36,774 nt of DNA, from NCBI GenBank assembly GCA_003224905.1, contig QIAA01000160.1:1-36774 (forward strand), read 5' to 3'. Below, one piece after another: positions 21,418 to 29,977 of the stretch (within the stretch, counting starts at the first letter, position 1; every line of letters starts with the position of its first letter). Source of the DNA: Acidobacteriota bacterium (GTDB lineage Bacteria > Acidobacteriota > Terriglobia > Terriglobales > Acidobacteriaceae). Both the position numbers and the translations under genes were made by a program. Below the pieces are notes generated by a model. The model did no database searches. It was not told where the DNA came from and was given only the letters and a program-made list of their open reading frames with translations.

Positions 21418-24400
21418 ATGGGCCTTCGTGCGCCACGTCTCGTCGCATTTGCAGTCGTTTGTTTCATCTTTCCTGCTCAATTCTCAGTTGCCCAGCAGGA
21501 CTTGCAGCGTCCTCTGATCGTAGAGCCTCTCGATGAGCGCCGGGTTACCGCACTCAGAGGCAACACTCACCCCTTAGCCCGTCCAGAATTTGACCGTGGC
21601 GCCGCTCCGGCGAATCTCCCAATGCAACGCATTCTGCTGGTGCTGAAGCGCAGCGCGGAGCAGGAAGCAGCGTTGCGGAAACTGCTCGACGATCAACAGG
21701 ACAAGAACTCACCGCAATATCACACGTGGCTCACCCCGGAAGAGTTCGGGCGGCAGTTCGGCGCTTCCGATCAGGACATTCAAATCGTAACCGGATGGCT
21801 GCAATCGCATGGGTTCCAAGTTGCTCATGTTGCCAAGGGCCGCGCGGTGGTGGAATTCTCTGGGACCGCGGCCCAGGTGCAGGAGGCTTTTCATACCCCG
21901 ATTCACAAGTTCTCGGTGAACGGCGAAGAGCATTGGGCGAATGCCACTGACCCACAGATCCCCGTCGCGCTCACTCCAGTCGTGGCCGGAGTGAACACTC
22001 TGCACAACTTCTACAAGAAGCCCATGCACAAGTTGGGCAGAAAAATATCTCTGCCCACGCCGGGTTCGCCACAAATCAACTTCACTGACGGTGGCCATGC
22101 TTTAGTGCCTGGCGATTATGCGGTCATCTACAACATCAATCCTCTCTACGTACAAGGAATTCGAGGAGCTGGAGTATCGGTGGGTGTCGTTGGCCGGTCG
22201 CAAATTGATGTAAACGACGTCAGTGATTTTCAGAGCGCCTTCAATGTCCCGGCAAATTTTCCGATCATTACCGTAAACGGCCCCGACCCGGGGTTTTTCA
22301 GCCTGGGCGAACAGGTAGAGGCGACGCTCGATGTCACCTGGTCCGGAGCCATTGCCACCAATGCGACTATCAATTTTGTTGTTTCCGCTTCAACCAACAC
22401 TACCGATGGCGTAGACCTGTCAGAGCTGTACATCATCGACAACAATCTTACTGATGTGATGACTGAGAGCTTCGGAGCATGCGAAGCCGCCTTCACGCAG
22501 TCTCAGGCGACGGCAATTGCTCAATTAGCTGAGCAGGCTGCTGCGGAAGGCATTACATATATGGTGTCCTCCGGAGACACAGGTTCCGCTGGCTGCGACA
22601 ACTTGGGTGAAACGCGCGCAAAGGGACCGCTTTCGGTAAATATGCTCGCTTCCAGTCCCTTCAACGTGGCGGTTGGCGGCACCATGTTCAACGAGCACGG
22701 GCAAGACGCCACTTACTGGAGTTCTACCAACGATGACATTGACCTGCATTCGGCAAGGTCCTACATACCGGAGAAGGTGTGGAATGAGACTTGTACGACT
22801 GCCTGCTCACAGTTCTCCGCGCCCCTGGCAGCAGCCGGTGGCGGAGTGAGCTCGTTTTTTGCGAAGCCGTCCTGGCAGGCGGGAGTGAGTGGGATTCCTA
22901 ACGACGGTAAACGAGACCTGCCTGACGTCTCCCTTACGGCGGCAGGACATGACGGGTACGTAGTCTGTCTACTGCGATCCTGCGCCAGCTTTCAGGCGTT
23001 CGTCGTCTCCGGTACTTCGGCCTCTGCGCCCGCCTTTGCCGGCATCATGGCGCTGGTGGATCAGGCCGCAGGCGGACAGGGTCCCCCGAAACGCCAGGGT
23101 CAGGCTAATTACGTGCTCTATCGGCTCGCAGCGGGAGAGGCGCTTTCACAGTGCAATGGCTCGAAGACCACCGGGCTGCCGGCGAGCACCTGCGTGTTTA
23201 ATGACATTACGCTTGGCGATAATGCGGTTCCCGGCGAGGCTGGTTACGGGACCTCGAGCGCCAAATATCAGAGCGGTACCGGGTACGACCTGGCCACGGG
23301 CCTGGGTTCAGTGAATGTTACCAATCTCGCGCATCAGTGGAACTCTGTCACCTTCAGGGCCACCGCAACTACTCTGGACCTTACACCCAAAACAAATATC
23401 ACCCACGGCGACTCTGTCTCTGTGACGGCCAGCGTTGCCCCTGCGAGCGGCAGCCCGACACCAGCGCCTACGGGTGACGTCGCGCTGATCGCCAGCACCG
23501 GATCGAGCAGCTCCGCCCAGAGCCTTGTTGAAACCCTGGCGTTAACAAATGGCTCCTTAGCATTGCCTACGCATTTGCTGCCTGGAGGTACCAGCTACAC
23601 GGTCAAAGCACGCTATGCTGGCGATAAAACCTTTGGAGCCAGCGAGTCTGCTCCGGTAACGGTCACCGTATCACCCGAGCCCAGCACCACTACTGCGAGC
23701 GCTCTGGCCTTTGATCTGAATGGACATTCTCTCTCGACCAATAACGTGCCCTACGGCAACTTCGTTTACTTGAGAGCTGACGTCGCCGGCAACTCGGGAT
23801 TTGGAATCCCCACAGGTGCTGTGCAATTTGCAGACAATACTGACTCGCTGGGATCTTTTGCGCTTAACAGCGGAGGCAACACCTCTACTCCACAGGGCGT
23901 CTTCAGACTTACTCCCGGCCAGCATCCAATTGTGGCAAATTACAGTGGCGACTCCAGTTTCAATGCGAGCAGCTCTGCCGCGCTGAATCTCACCATCGCC
24001 AAAGGAGCAACTACAACCAGCCTGACGCCCAGTGCCACTACCATCGGTCAGGGCAGCAGCGCGATGTTGGATGCGATCATAGACACGACCAGCTTTGGAG
24101 AATATCCAGCGGGTACACTGTCGTTTTCTTCTGGAGCAACATCGCTCGGCACTGCCGCCGTTTTCGCCCGCGGCCTGAACCCAGGCAATGGTGCAGTTCA
24201 GGGAGGTACGAGTTTTGATCTGTCGGTTCTCCCGCTGGGCACACATACCATCACGGCGCAGTACTCCGGAGACTCCAACTACGCTGCCTCCACTTCCGCT
24301 CCGGTGACCATCAACGTCCAACCGGATTTCGATTTCACTTCGGATAAGGGGAGCTTAGATCTTTCCGCCGGAGCATCCGGTACAGTCAAGCTCACGATTG

Positions 24401-24834
24401 CCGGCCACACCAGCTACAACGGAACCGTAACTTTCAGCTCGGGTTCTTGCAGCGGATTGCCGAGGGAAAGCAGCTGCAGCTTCAATCCGGCTTCGGTTAC
24501 CGGCAACGGCAGTACCACACTCACGATCACGACGACGGCGCCAAAATCGGCTGCATTGCAGACGGGCTCCCCCAACATTCTCGCCATGCTGATGATCGAC
24601 TTTAGCACCATTGCGGGCATCTTTCTGTTCAGCGTTCCACGACGCAGGCGGGGTATTTCACTATCCTGCGCCGCGGCATTCCTGTGTGTCGCAAGCTTGC
24701 TTGGTTGTGGCGGAAGCGGTGGCAATCACGCAGCAGGAGACCCCGGGACTCCGCAGGGCAGCTACACGTTGACCGTCACCGCCAGCAGCGGAGGTTTGAG
24801 CCACGCTGTGCCGCTGACCGTGAACGTACACTGA
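21418..24834 (+). CDS. Secreted pro-kumamolisin (S53) protease with Ig-like repeats and odd C-terminal anchor
   Basis: A 1138-residue exported protease. After a signal peptide (VAFAVVCFIFPAQFSVAQQ) there is a pro-domain (about 70-200) with NSPQYHTWLTPEEF. The S53 (sedolisin) catalytic domain follows (about 225-640). Catalytic Glu and Asp are E301 and D305 in VEATLDV, the oxyanion Asp is D387 in SSGDTGS, and the nucleophile is S534 in SGTSASAP. The calcium-site region is TGYDLATGLGS. Three Big_3_5-like Ig repeats follow (each with a GDxxFxxS-type end such as YSGDSNYAASTSAPVTI), and then a last Ig-like domain from residue 969. That domain is interrupted by a hydrophobic hairpin: TM-like 1055-1073, RRRR 1075-1078, second hydrophobic segment 1080-1096 and C1097 in SLLGCGGSGG. 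It then resumes with GSYTLTVTASSGGLSHAV. Catalysis is expected at acidic pH. Confidence 0.9.
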   Translation: MGLRAPRLVAFAVVCFIFPAQFSVAQQDLQRPLIVEPLDERRVTALRGNTHPLARPEFDRGAAPANLPMQRILLVLKRSAEQEAALRKLLDDQQDKNSPQYHTWLTPEEFGRQFGASDQDIQIVTGWLQSHGFQVAHVAKGRAVVEFSGTAAQVQEAFHTPIHKFSVNGEEHWANATDPQIPVALTPVVAGVNTLHNFYKKPMHKLGRKISLPTPGSPQINFTDGGHALVPGDYAVIYNINPLYVQGIRGAGVSVGVVGRSQIDVNDVSDFQSAFNVPANFPIITVNGPDPGFFSLGEQVEATLDVTWSGAIATNATINFVVSASTNTTDGVDLSELYIIDNNLTDVMTESFGACEAAFTQSQATAIAQLAEQAAAEGITYMVSSGDTGSAGCDNLGETRAKGPLSVNMLASSPFNVAVGGTMFNEHGQDATYWSSTNDDIDLHSARSYIPEKVWNETCTTACSQFSAPLAAAGGGVSSFFAKPSWQAGVSGIPNDGKRDLPDVSLTAAGHDGYVVCLLRSCASFQAFVVSGTSASAPAFAGIMALVDQAAGGQGPPKRQGQANYVLYRLAAGEALSQCNGSKTTGLPASTCVFNDITLGDNAVPGEAGYGTSSAKYQSGTGYDLATGLGSVNVTNLAHQWNSVTFRATATTLDLTPKTNITHGDSVSVTASVAPASGSPTPAPTGDVALIASTGSSSSAQSLVETLALTNGSLALPTHLLPGGTSYTVKARYAGDKTFGASESAPVTVTVSPEPSTTTASALAFDLNGHSLSTNNVPYGNFVYLRADVAGNSGFGIPTGAVQFADNTDSLGSFALNSGGNTSTPQGVFRLTPGQHPIVANYSGDSSFNASSSAALNLTIAKGATTTSLTPSATTIGQGSSAMLDAIIDTTSFGEYPAGTLSFSSGATSLGTAAVFARGLNPGNGAVQGGTSFDLSVLPLGTHTITAQYSGDSNYAASTSAPVTINVQPDFDFTSDKGSLDLSAGASGTVKLTIAGHTSYNGTVTFSSGSCSGLPRESSCSFNPASVTGNGSTTLTITTTAPKSAALQTGSPNILAMLMIDFSTIAGIFLFSVPRRRRGISLSCAAAFLCVASLLGCGGSGGNHAAGDPGTPQGSYTLTVTASSGGLSHAVPLTVNVH

Positions 24835-24910
24835 ATTCCCACACATCGGTAACATTGACACGTTCCGTAGAGGGACGGGACACTCATGGGAAAGAACCGT
24901 CCGAACACTC

Positions 24911-25360
24911 ATGAGAAGGCTCCTCATCGTTGGAGGTCTATGCGCGGTTGTTTGCCTCATTTTGAGCGGCGATACGCTCTGCGATGCCCTCGCTGACCAG
25001 GGCAAGCTCCTGGCGCTCGAGAATGCGTGGAACCAGGCCCAGTTGCATCATGATGCCAAAGCCGTGGAAGGCCTGATCTCCGACAATTTTGTGTACACCG
25101 ACTACGATGGGACAGTGATGAATAAGGCCGAGTTTCTCGCCGACCTGAAAGATCCCGCTTATCGCGCGAGCCTCATCGCAAATGAAAATGTCAAAGTTTT
25201 TCCTTATCAAAATGTTGCGATTGTAATTGGAACGTATCACACGAAAGGAACGTACAAGCGGCAAGCATTTGAACACTACGGGCGGTTTACAGATACCTGG
25301 ATTTTCGAAAAGAGCATCTGGCGCTGTGTCGCCAGCCACACCAATCTAATCAAGAAATAG
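24911..25360 (+). CDS. Exported NTF2-like (DUF4440/SnoaL-type) protein
   Basis: A 149-residue protein with an N-terminal hydrophobic signal segment (LLIVGGLCAVVCLILSG). The rest fits the NTF2-like cone fold of DUF4440. It has a long first helix (LLALENAWNQAQLHHDAKAV), then the typical LISDNFVYTDYDGTVMNKAEFL strand-turn, a central VAIVIGTYHTKGTY strand and a final FTDTWIFEKSIWRCVASHTNL strand. Members bind small ligands or act as helper proteins, and many have no known function. It lies 76 bp after the protease gene on the same strand and may be co-transcribed. No ribosome-binding site is evident at the ATG. Confidence 0.75.
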   Translation: MRRLLIVGGLCAVVCLILSGDTLCDALADQGKLLALENAWNQAQLHHDAKAVEGLISDNFVYTDYDGTVMNKAEFLADLKDPAYRASLIANENVKVFPYQNVAIVIGTYHTKGTYKRQAFEHYGRFTDTWIFEKSIWRCVASHTNLIKK

Positions 25361-25381
25361 CGCCCGGCCGGCAAGAGTGTG

Positions 25382-25744
25382 TCAAGCGCTTGCCCGCGTG
25401 CTCAGAGCCTGAATGGCGCAGTCGAGATCGGGGAAGATCAGGAGTAGCGGTTCGACCCCGGTAATTTGTAACAGGCTCAGAACCCGGCGATTTACGCCCG
25501 TCAGCACCAGCATCCGTCCGGCCTTACGACGCGAAACGTAGGCTCCCATCAGCAATCCCAAACCTGCCGAATCGATATAGGGAACACTGGTGAGGTCCAA
25601 GATAGTGGTATTGCCGGTATCGAATTGCAGGGCCACACGCAAGATTGCCAGATTGTCCAGTGTAACCGGGCCTTTTGGGCAAATTACTTGATGACCAGCG
25701 GCTTCACCCGGGAATTGGTCCACAATTAACGGTTCAGTATTCAT
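25382..25744 (-). CDS. STAS-domain anti-sigma factor antagonist
   Basis: A 120-residue single STAS domain when started at the ATG at 25744. The open frame extends upstream to 26269, but that stretch is antisense to the CBS-domain gene, reads as low-quality sequence (many Arg and His) and is excluded. The domain shows the SpoIIAA-like pattern, with TILDLTSVPYIDSAGLGLL, where S59 after D58 is the usual phosphorylation site, and a LTGVNRRVLSLLQITG helix. It likely releases an anti-sigma or kinase partner by phospho-switching, but no RsbW-like kinase is in the window. It converges with the DUF4440 gene (21-bp gap) and diverges from the CBS gene. Confidence 0.85.
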   Translation of the reverse strand: MNTEPLIVDQFPGEAAGHQVICPKGPVTLDNLAILRVALQFDTGNTTILDLTSVPYIDSAGLGLLMGAYVSRRKAGRMLVLTGVNRRVLSLLQITGVEPLLLIFPDLDCAIQALSTRASA

Positions 25745-25966
25745 TAGACGAGAGATGCCAAAGCCGCAGCAGGGGTCTGGGAACGCGGCAATACCAGCAT
25801 TGTAGGTGCGCCGTGCGAAAAAGGGAAACCGACTAGCAACTGCTGTGATGCATGTGGCGCACGAGTACAAAACCAAGCCGATCGCCTGAATCGCGCGCGT
25901 TCTGGCCAGTGTTTTCGTGCTAAAGTGTTCATTCGTTTTGCTAGCCCGCTTCCGCAAGGAGTCTGC

Positions 25967-26377
25967 ATGAGCCTCGTTTACGATCTGGTAAAGGACCGGC
26001 GCGTTTATTCCATTGATGCCGATAAGACCGTTCTGGAAGGCGCGCGCTTGATGATGGAGCACAACATCGGGGCGCTGCCGGTGATGCGCAACGGCGAACT
26101 GGTGGGCATTTTTTCTGAACGCGACATCATGAATCGCGTGGTCGCGGTAGGCCGCATGCCGGGAACGACAAAGATCTCCGAGGTGATGACCGCGAATCCG
26201 AAGACGGTTAGCGCCGATGAAACTATTGAAGACTGCCTCTTCCTCATGCGCGAATTCGGTTTCCGGCACGCTCTGATCGTCAGCGGCAAGGAACTTAAGG
26301 GGCTGATCTCTCTCCGGGATATTCTCGTCCGCTACATCTCTCAGAAAGAGGCTGAGCAGCGACGTATGGCGGTTTAG
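25967..26377 (+). CDS. Two-CBS-domain protein
   Basis: Started at the ATG at 25967, six bases after a strong AAGGAG. Upstream ATG 25925 adds 14 residues without support. The 136-residue protein is a single Bateman module: CBS 1 (about residues 1-60, VLEGARLMMEHNIGALPV, GIFSERDIMNRV) and CBS 2 (68-125, SEVMTANPKTVSADETIEDC, RHALIVSGKELKGLISLRDIL). Such free-standing modules bind adenosyl nucleotides (AMP, ATP or S-adenosylmethionine) and regulate partners, usually by energy state. No partner domain is fused. The stop codon overlaps, by 4 bp, the end of the convergent SH3 gene on the other strand. Confidence 0.9.
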   Translation: MSLVYDLVKDRRVYSIDADKTVLEGARLMMEHNIGALPVMRNGELVGIFSERDIMNRVVAVGRMPGTTKISEVMTANPKTVSADETIEDCLFLMREFGFRHALIVSGKELKGLISLRDILVRYISQKEAEQRRMAV

Positions 26378-27555
26378 TTTTTGCCATGCGGATGTGGCTT
26401 ACGAACTGACGCTTGAGATGTAGTCGATACTTCGAACGCGCCGGCGGGATCGAGCGAGCATCGTTTTAAGAAGGCTGAAGAACTCAAACTCTCCTCCGCC
26501 CACTGCCTGATATCGTCGAGAACTGCTGCGGCGACACCGCCACGGTCATCCAGAAAAATCACCACAATCCCATCCGGTGCGTCGTTCGACATATGGGCGA
26601 ATTCCCGATAACGCTCCTTGAAGGTGGCTGCTGCAAAATGCCACTTTTCTGCGATGGCCAGATTCGGCGCGAGGCCTTGGGGCTTGGCCCAAATGTAGAG
26701 GGCCGGATGATTCTTCAGGCGCGGCCAGTCACCGGAGAATGTCGAAGACATCTCGCGGATCACCGTGAAGCCGGCAGCTGATGAAGGTCTTGCAGGTACC
26801 TGATTTGAGCTCGCCAACGAATTTATCTGCACCTGTGTGCGTCTAACCCAGCCGCTGTGCGAATCCTCGAGGGCGACCCGCAACCATGCCCCACGAGACT
26901 CCAGAATCTGAAATGCGTCTTCGGACCGTGCCTGCAAGAGCACCGGGGATGCCTTCGTCGGGCGATCCCGAATGGAAGTCACCGACTTCAGTATAGAAAC
27001 GTAGTCCGTATTTTTCTCAGCCGAAGTGTTCTCGAAGTTTGCGATTTCGTGTTGTAGTTCGCTGATACGGATTTCTGCTTGCGCGCGCTGTTGACGGATC
27101 TCCTGGACCTTTCTCGCGAGTCTCTCGGGATCAGCCTCGATGCCGCCCTTGCTGTTTAGCAAATCATTCAGGCGGTCGAGAAGGTCGGCCTCCAGGCGAC
27201 CGTTGGATTCGAATGCCTGATATCCGGATTGTTTTCCTTGCGGATCTTCGTACCAGGCAGAAATACTGACTTTGAGCCGAACCAGAGTTCGATCCCGGGT
27301 TGCCGGCGCAAGCTCGATTTTGTACTCGTAGTAAGCGCGCTGATATTGCGGCAGCTCAGACCTGGTCGTGCGAATGAATCCTTCTAAAGCAGGAAGCCGA
27401 GCTCCAGCGTAGGCGCCGAGCTGGCGCAAGGCAGCCTCGACAGTTGCGATGGGGAATGCATATTCGCGTTCGTACGACTGCCGTGCTTCTTGTGCGGAAG
27501 AGACAAGAGCCAGCAGCAAAATGGCGAGCATGCCTTTTTTGCAAAAGAGCCTCAC
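26374..27555 (-). CDS. Exported coiled-coil protein with bacterial SH3-like domain
   Basis: Started at the GTG at 27555, which overlaps the upstream stop as GTGA, a coupled junction; this gives 393 residues and a signal peptide (CKKGMLAILLLALVSSAQ). The N-terminal region (about 25-125) is beta-rich. A charged helix follows (about 135-180, LARKVQEIRQQRAQAEIRIS) with coiled-coil character. Then an SH3_3-like region (about 197-246: SIRDRPTKASPVLLQA, ILESRGAWLRVAL, GWVRRTQV) likely binds peptidoglycan peptides or another wall component. The C-terminal 120 residues (EMSSTFSGDWPRLKNHPALY and onward) are unrecognised. It is probably a periplasmic envelope protein. With the upstream gene it forms a related pair at the end of the oxidase run. 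Its stop overlaps that of the convergent CBS gene. Confidence 0.65.
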   Translation of the reverse strand: MRLFCKKGMLAILLLALVSSAQEARQSYEREYAFPIATVEAALRQLGAYAGARLPALEGFIRTTRSELPQYQRAYYEYKIELAPATRDRTLVRLKVSISAWYEDPQGKQSGYQAFESNGRLEADLLDRLNDLLNSKGGIEADPERLARKVQEIRQQRAQAEIRISELQHEIANFENTSAEKNTDYVSILKSVTSIRDRPTKASPVLLQARSEDAFQILESRGAWLRVALEDSHSGWVRRTQVQINSLASSNQVPARPSSAAGFTVIREMSSTFSGDWPRLKNHPALYIWAKPQGLAPNLAIAEKWHFAAATFKERYREFAHMSNDAPDGIVVIFLDDRGGVAAAVLDDIRQWAEESLSSSAFLKRCSLDPAGAFEVSTTSQASVRKPHPHGKN

Positions 27556-28397
27556 GGAGCAATCTCCAGCATCAATTGGTACACCCAACCTTGCTTGCCA
27601 TCATTCGATTGCACGCGATACCAGCTGGAAACCTGGGCCAGAACGGCGACGCTGGTGTCCTTCGAAAGCAGCTCTACAGTTTTGGCTTCGGTGTAGGGCG
27701 CTACTTTCAGGTCAGCGGTTGCGGTCCGCACGCGGGCTGGCTTTGTGTGCTCAAGCGCTTGCACTTTTTGTTCGAGCTGTTGCTGCTTTTCAACCGCCGC
27801 CTTCAACTCCGCGGTCTCGCGGTCCAATTCGGACTGCAGTTCCTCTAACCGCTGCTGTTGTTCAACACGCGCGGATTCCGCCTTGCTTCTTACTTCCCTT
27901 TGCTCGGCCTCCTGAATCTTTGCCGACACTGCTTCAAACTCGCTATTCTCCACTGCTCCATCAGAAGCATGCGAGTGATGGCGGGAATCCTCCTGGAAGA
28001 TTGCATCGATGCGGAGACGTATACCCGTGGGGGTTAGCGGCTGTACTACGTAACGCACCACTACCGTGCCCTCATCGGCGCTCTCGTAAAAGTGCGCCGG
28101 GGAGAGCGTGTGCGGGCGCAGTTTGTAGAGCACCATGCCGCCTTCGGTCCAACGGGGAAACGCGTCCGACGTTTGCGCGGACTGCGCGCCCTCCAGTTCG
28201 GACGTTCCTTTGTACTGAAACGTACCGCGGATAATTCCGTCGTTTACTACTTCACGCACCGTTGCCAGGAGTTGATCGTAGGGCTGAGGAAGATCGATGG
28301 AGAAGCCTTCGCCGTAATGTTCGTGTTTGCGAGCGTAGGCGGAAAGCAGCGCAAGGAAGACGACGAAGGCTACGACGACTAACACTCGGGCACGCAT
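27552..28397 (-). CDS. Exported coiled-coil/SH3-like protein (partner of the following gene)
   Basis: Started at the ATG at 28397, which opens with a clean membrane-insertion or signal segment (MRARVLVVVAFVVFLALLSA); an upstream TTG at 28445 overlaps ctaB and is less likely. The 281-residue protein has a beta-rich front (YDQLLATVREVVNDGIIRGT and VRYVVQPLTPTGIRLRI), a long coiled coil of Glu, Gln, Lys and Arg (about 152-219) and a C-terminal SH3-like fold (TATADLKVAPYTEAKTVELL, SSWYRVQS, GKQGWVYQL). The order of a beta-rich region, coiled coil and SH3 is shared with the next gene, which it overlaps by 4 bp. The two are probable partners in the periplasm. Confidence 0.65.
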   Translation of the reverse strand: MRARVLVVVAFVVFLALLSAYARKHEHYGEGFSIDLPQPYDQLLATVREVVNDGIIRGTFQYKGTSELEGAQSAQTSDAFPRWTEGGMVLYKLRPHTLSPAHFYESADEGTVVVRYVVQPLTPTGIRLRIDAIFQEDSRHHSHASDGAVENSEFEAVSAKIQEAEQREVRSKAESARVEQQQRLEELQSELDRETAELKAAVEKQQQLEQKVQALEHTKPARVRTATADLKVAPYTEAKTVELLSKDTSVAVLAQVSSWYRVQSNDGKQGWVYQLMLEIAP

Positions 28398-28432
28398 GAG
28401 CTGTGAACTGCGAGACTTGCTCCGCACGAAGC

Positions 28433-29332
28433 CTATGGTTTCCAAATGACCATGATCACCAGAATCATGGGTAAGTAAACCACTGATGCGTGAAGCACGC
28501 GTTCCGCAAGCTTACGATCGCTTGATTGTGCCAGCCGTAGCGAATGGTACAGAAAGAAGCCGCCAGCAGCGAGCATGCAAATCAGATAGCCAACACTGCC
28601 CCGGCTGTATTGAGGCAGAAGAGTTACTACCAGCAGCACGATTGTCAGGGTGAGAATTTCGGCCCGGGTAAACCGCCCGTCGCGATCAAAGCCGGGCAGC
28701 ATGCGGAAGCCGGCGCGCTCGTAGTCCTCGCGGTACATCAGAGCGATGGCGAGAAAATGTGGGAATTGCCAGAGAAACAGAATTGCGAAGAGAAACCACG
28801 CATTCCATCCGAAGCGCCCCGAAGCGCCCGCCCAACCGATCAGCACCGGCATAGCGCCAGGAAATGCGCCCAGCAGCGTGCAGAGTGAAGTTTTTCTCTT
28901 CAAAGGCGTATACACGAGAAGATAACTGAGCAGTGTGGAAAGCGCGAGCAGTGCGGTGAGCGGGTTTACCGCTAATTTCAGATACGCGCCGCCAGCAACG
29001 CTGAGCAGCAGCCCAAACCAGAACACAGACTGTGGACTAAGCCTTCCCGAAGCTGCGGGACGGTTGGCGGTGCGACGCATCTTTGCGTCATGGAAGCGCT
29101 CCATGAACTGGTTCAGAGTCGCGGTGCCACTTGCCACCAGCAGTGTCCCTATAAGCGTGGCGACGAACCTGGAGAACCGAAATGCCCCCTGCGAGGCCAG
29201 ATAATAACCCGCTGATGTGCTCATCAGAATCAGCAGATTCACTTCCGGCTTGGTCAGAGTGTAGTACTCCAGCAATTGGGATCGAAATGCAGCCACCGCG
29301 CTCGGAGTATTGATCGCGTGGATAGTGGCCAT
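28433..29332 (-). CDS. ctaB: Protoheme IX farnesyltransferase
   Basis: Started at the ATG at 29332, four bases after AGGA; the longer frame to 29548 has a non-membrane-like extension and is not used. The 299-residue integral membrane enzyme adds a farnesyl group to protoheme to make heme O, needed for the oxidase in this operon. The prenyl-pyrophosphate/Mg motif NQFMERFHDAKMRRTANRP is intact at the expected position, and the second acidic motif is YREDYERAGFRML. About nine hydrophobic segments fit the UbiA superfamily. A ctaA (heme A synthase) gene is not in the window. It lies 32 bp after the small CxxC gene in the cta operon. Confidence 0.93.
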   Translation of the reverse strand: MATIHAINTPSAVAAFRSQLLEYYTLTKPEVNLLILMSTSAGYYLASQGAFRFSRFVATLIGTLLVASGTATLNQFMERFHDAKMRRTANRPAASGRLSPQSVFWFGLLLSVAGGAYLKLAVNPLTALLALSTLLSYLLVYTPLKRKTSLCTLLGAFPGAMPVLIGWAGASGRFGWNAWFLFAILFLWQFPHFLAIALMYREDYERAGFRMLPGFDRDGRFTRAEILTLTIVLLVVTLLPQYSRGSVGYLICMLAAGGFFLYHSLRLAQSSDRKLAERVLHASVVYLPMILVIMVIWKP

Positions 29333-29364
29333 TAGATCCTGGGATTCAAAATCCTGCTCACGTT

Positions 29365-29628
29365 TCAAAGCTCGTCCTCTTGCGACGCATAACCGGCGTC
29401 CCTGAACTGGTTCCGCTTTCGGTAAGCCAGTACGGTGATGCCGATTGACAGGAACAAAGGAGGAATAATCAATACGAGAATACCACTGCGCAGCGCGTGG
29501 ATCATTCTTGTCCCAGCCGCTGCCGCCTGAGTGTAGCAGAGCGAACAACCCTGTGCATAAGCCGCAATAGGGAAGCTAAGCGCCACGAATGCTGAAAGGC
29601 ACAATCGAAGCAGTCCCGCAAATCTCAT
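29365..29628 (-). CDS. Small membrane protein with CxxC, cta operon
   Basis: An 87-residue protein: a signal segment (LLRLCLSAFVALSFPIAAYA), then QGCSLCYTQAAAAG with a C28-x-x-C31 pair on the outside, then one membrane helix (about residues 48-68) and a short basic/acidic tail. The CxxC could bind copper or be redox-active. It lies 21 bp after subunit IV and 32 bp before ctaB, so it is surely part of the oxidase operon. I recall similar short frames in acidobacterial oxidase clusters but know no assigned role. Copper or thiol handling during assembly of the oxidase is an inference from CxxC and context. Confidence 0.65.
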   Translation of the reverse strand: MRFAGLLRLCLSAFVALSFPIAAYAQGCSLCYTQAAAAGTRMIHALRSGILVLIIPPLFLSIGITVLAYRKRNQFRDAGYASQEDEL

Positions 29629-29649
29629 GTCATCAAATCCAGCAATCTC

Positions 29650-29961
29650 CTAGCTCGGGAATGGCCGCATATGAAGCAGCCGGAAGCTATCCGACCAGAT
29701 CATATTCATCATTCCCAGCACGAAAATTGTTCCGATGGCCAGGAACAGCAGAAGATTACGCTTTTCCGCGCGCAAATGCATGAAGAACATTATTGCGAGA
29801 CCGGCCTGAATGATTGCTAATCCGAGCATGCGGAACAGTTGTTGTGCCAGTTCGACTTTCTGATATGCCAGAACGATCTGCAATCCTGCAATCGCCAGGA
29901 TGCAGAGGTAAATAATGACATCCGATTTCAATACGCTTCCCGGTTTCTCGGCTGATTGCAT
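29650..29961 (-). CDS. Cytochrome c oxidase subunit IV (prokaryotic type)
   Basis: A 103-residue protein with three hydrophobic helices and a short charged N-terminus. The helix 2-3 region (GLAIIQAGLAIMFFMHLRAEKRN) matches the pattern of the prokaryotic COX4 family, where a FFMHL motif sits before a basic loop. The subunit is thought to stabilise the oxidase core. It starts 16 bp downstream of the second subunit-III gene. Confidence 0.85.
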   Translation of the reverse strand: MQSAEKPGSVLKSDVIIYLCILAIAGLQIVLAYQKVELAQQLFRMLGLAIIQAGLAIMFFMHLRAEKRNLLLFLAIGTIFVLGMMNMIWSDSFRLLHMRPFPS

Positions 29962-29977
29962 AGGGGACCAGCTCCCG

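Noticed and set aside
25745..26269. N-terminal extension of the STAS gene
   Set aside because: It is antisense to the CBS gene, which has a strong ribosome-binding site and clear domains. The STAS domain is complete from 25744.
27449..28234. 261-codon plus-strand frame across the two SH3 genes
   Set aside because: It is Arg-, Pro- and Ser-rich with no domain pattern and runs across a well-supported gene overlap on the other strand.
29333..29548. 72-codon N-terminal extension of ctaB
   Set aside because: It is polar and unrelated to UbiA enzymes, and it overlaps the small CxxC gene. ATG 29332 has its own ribosome-binding site.
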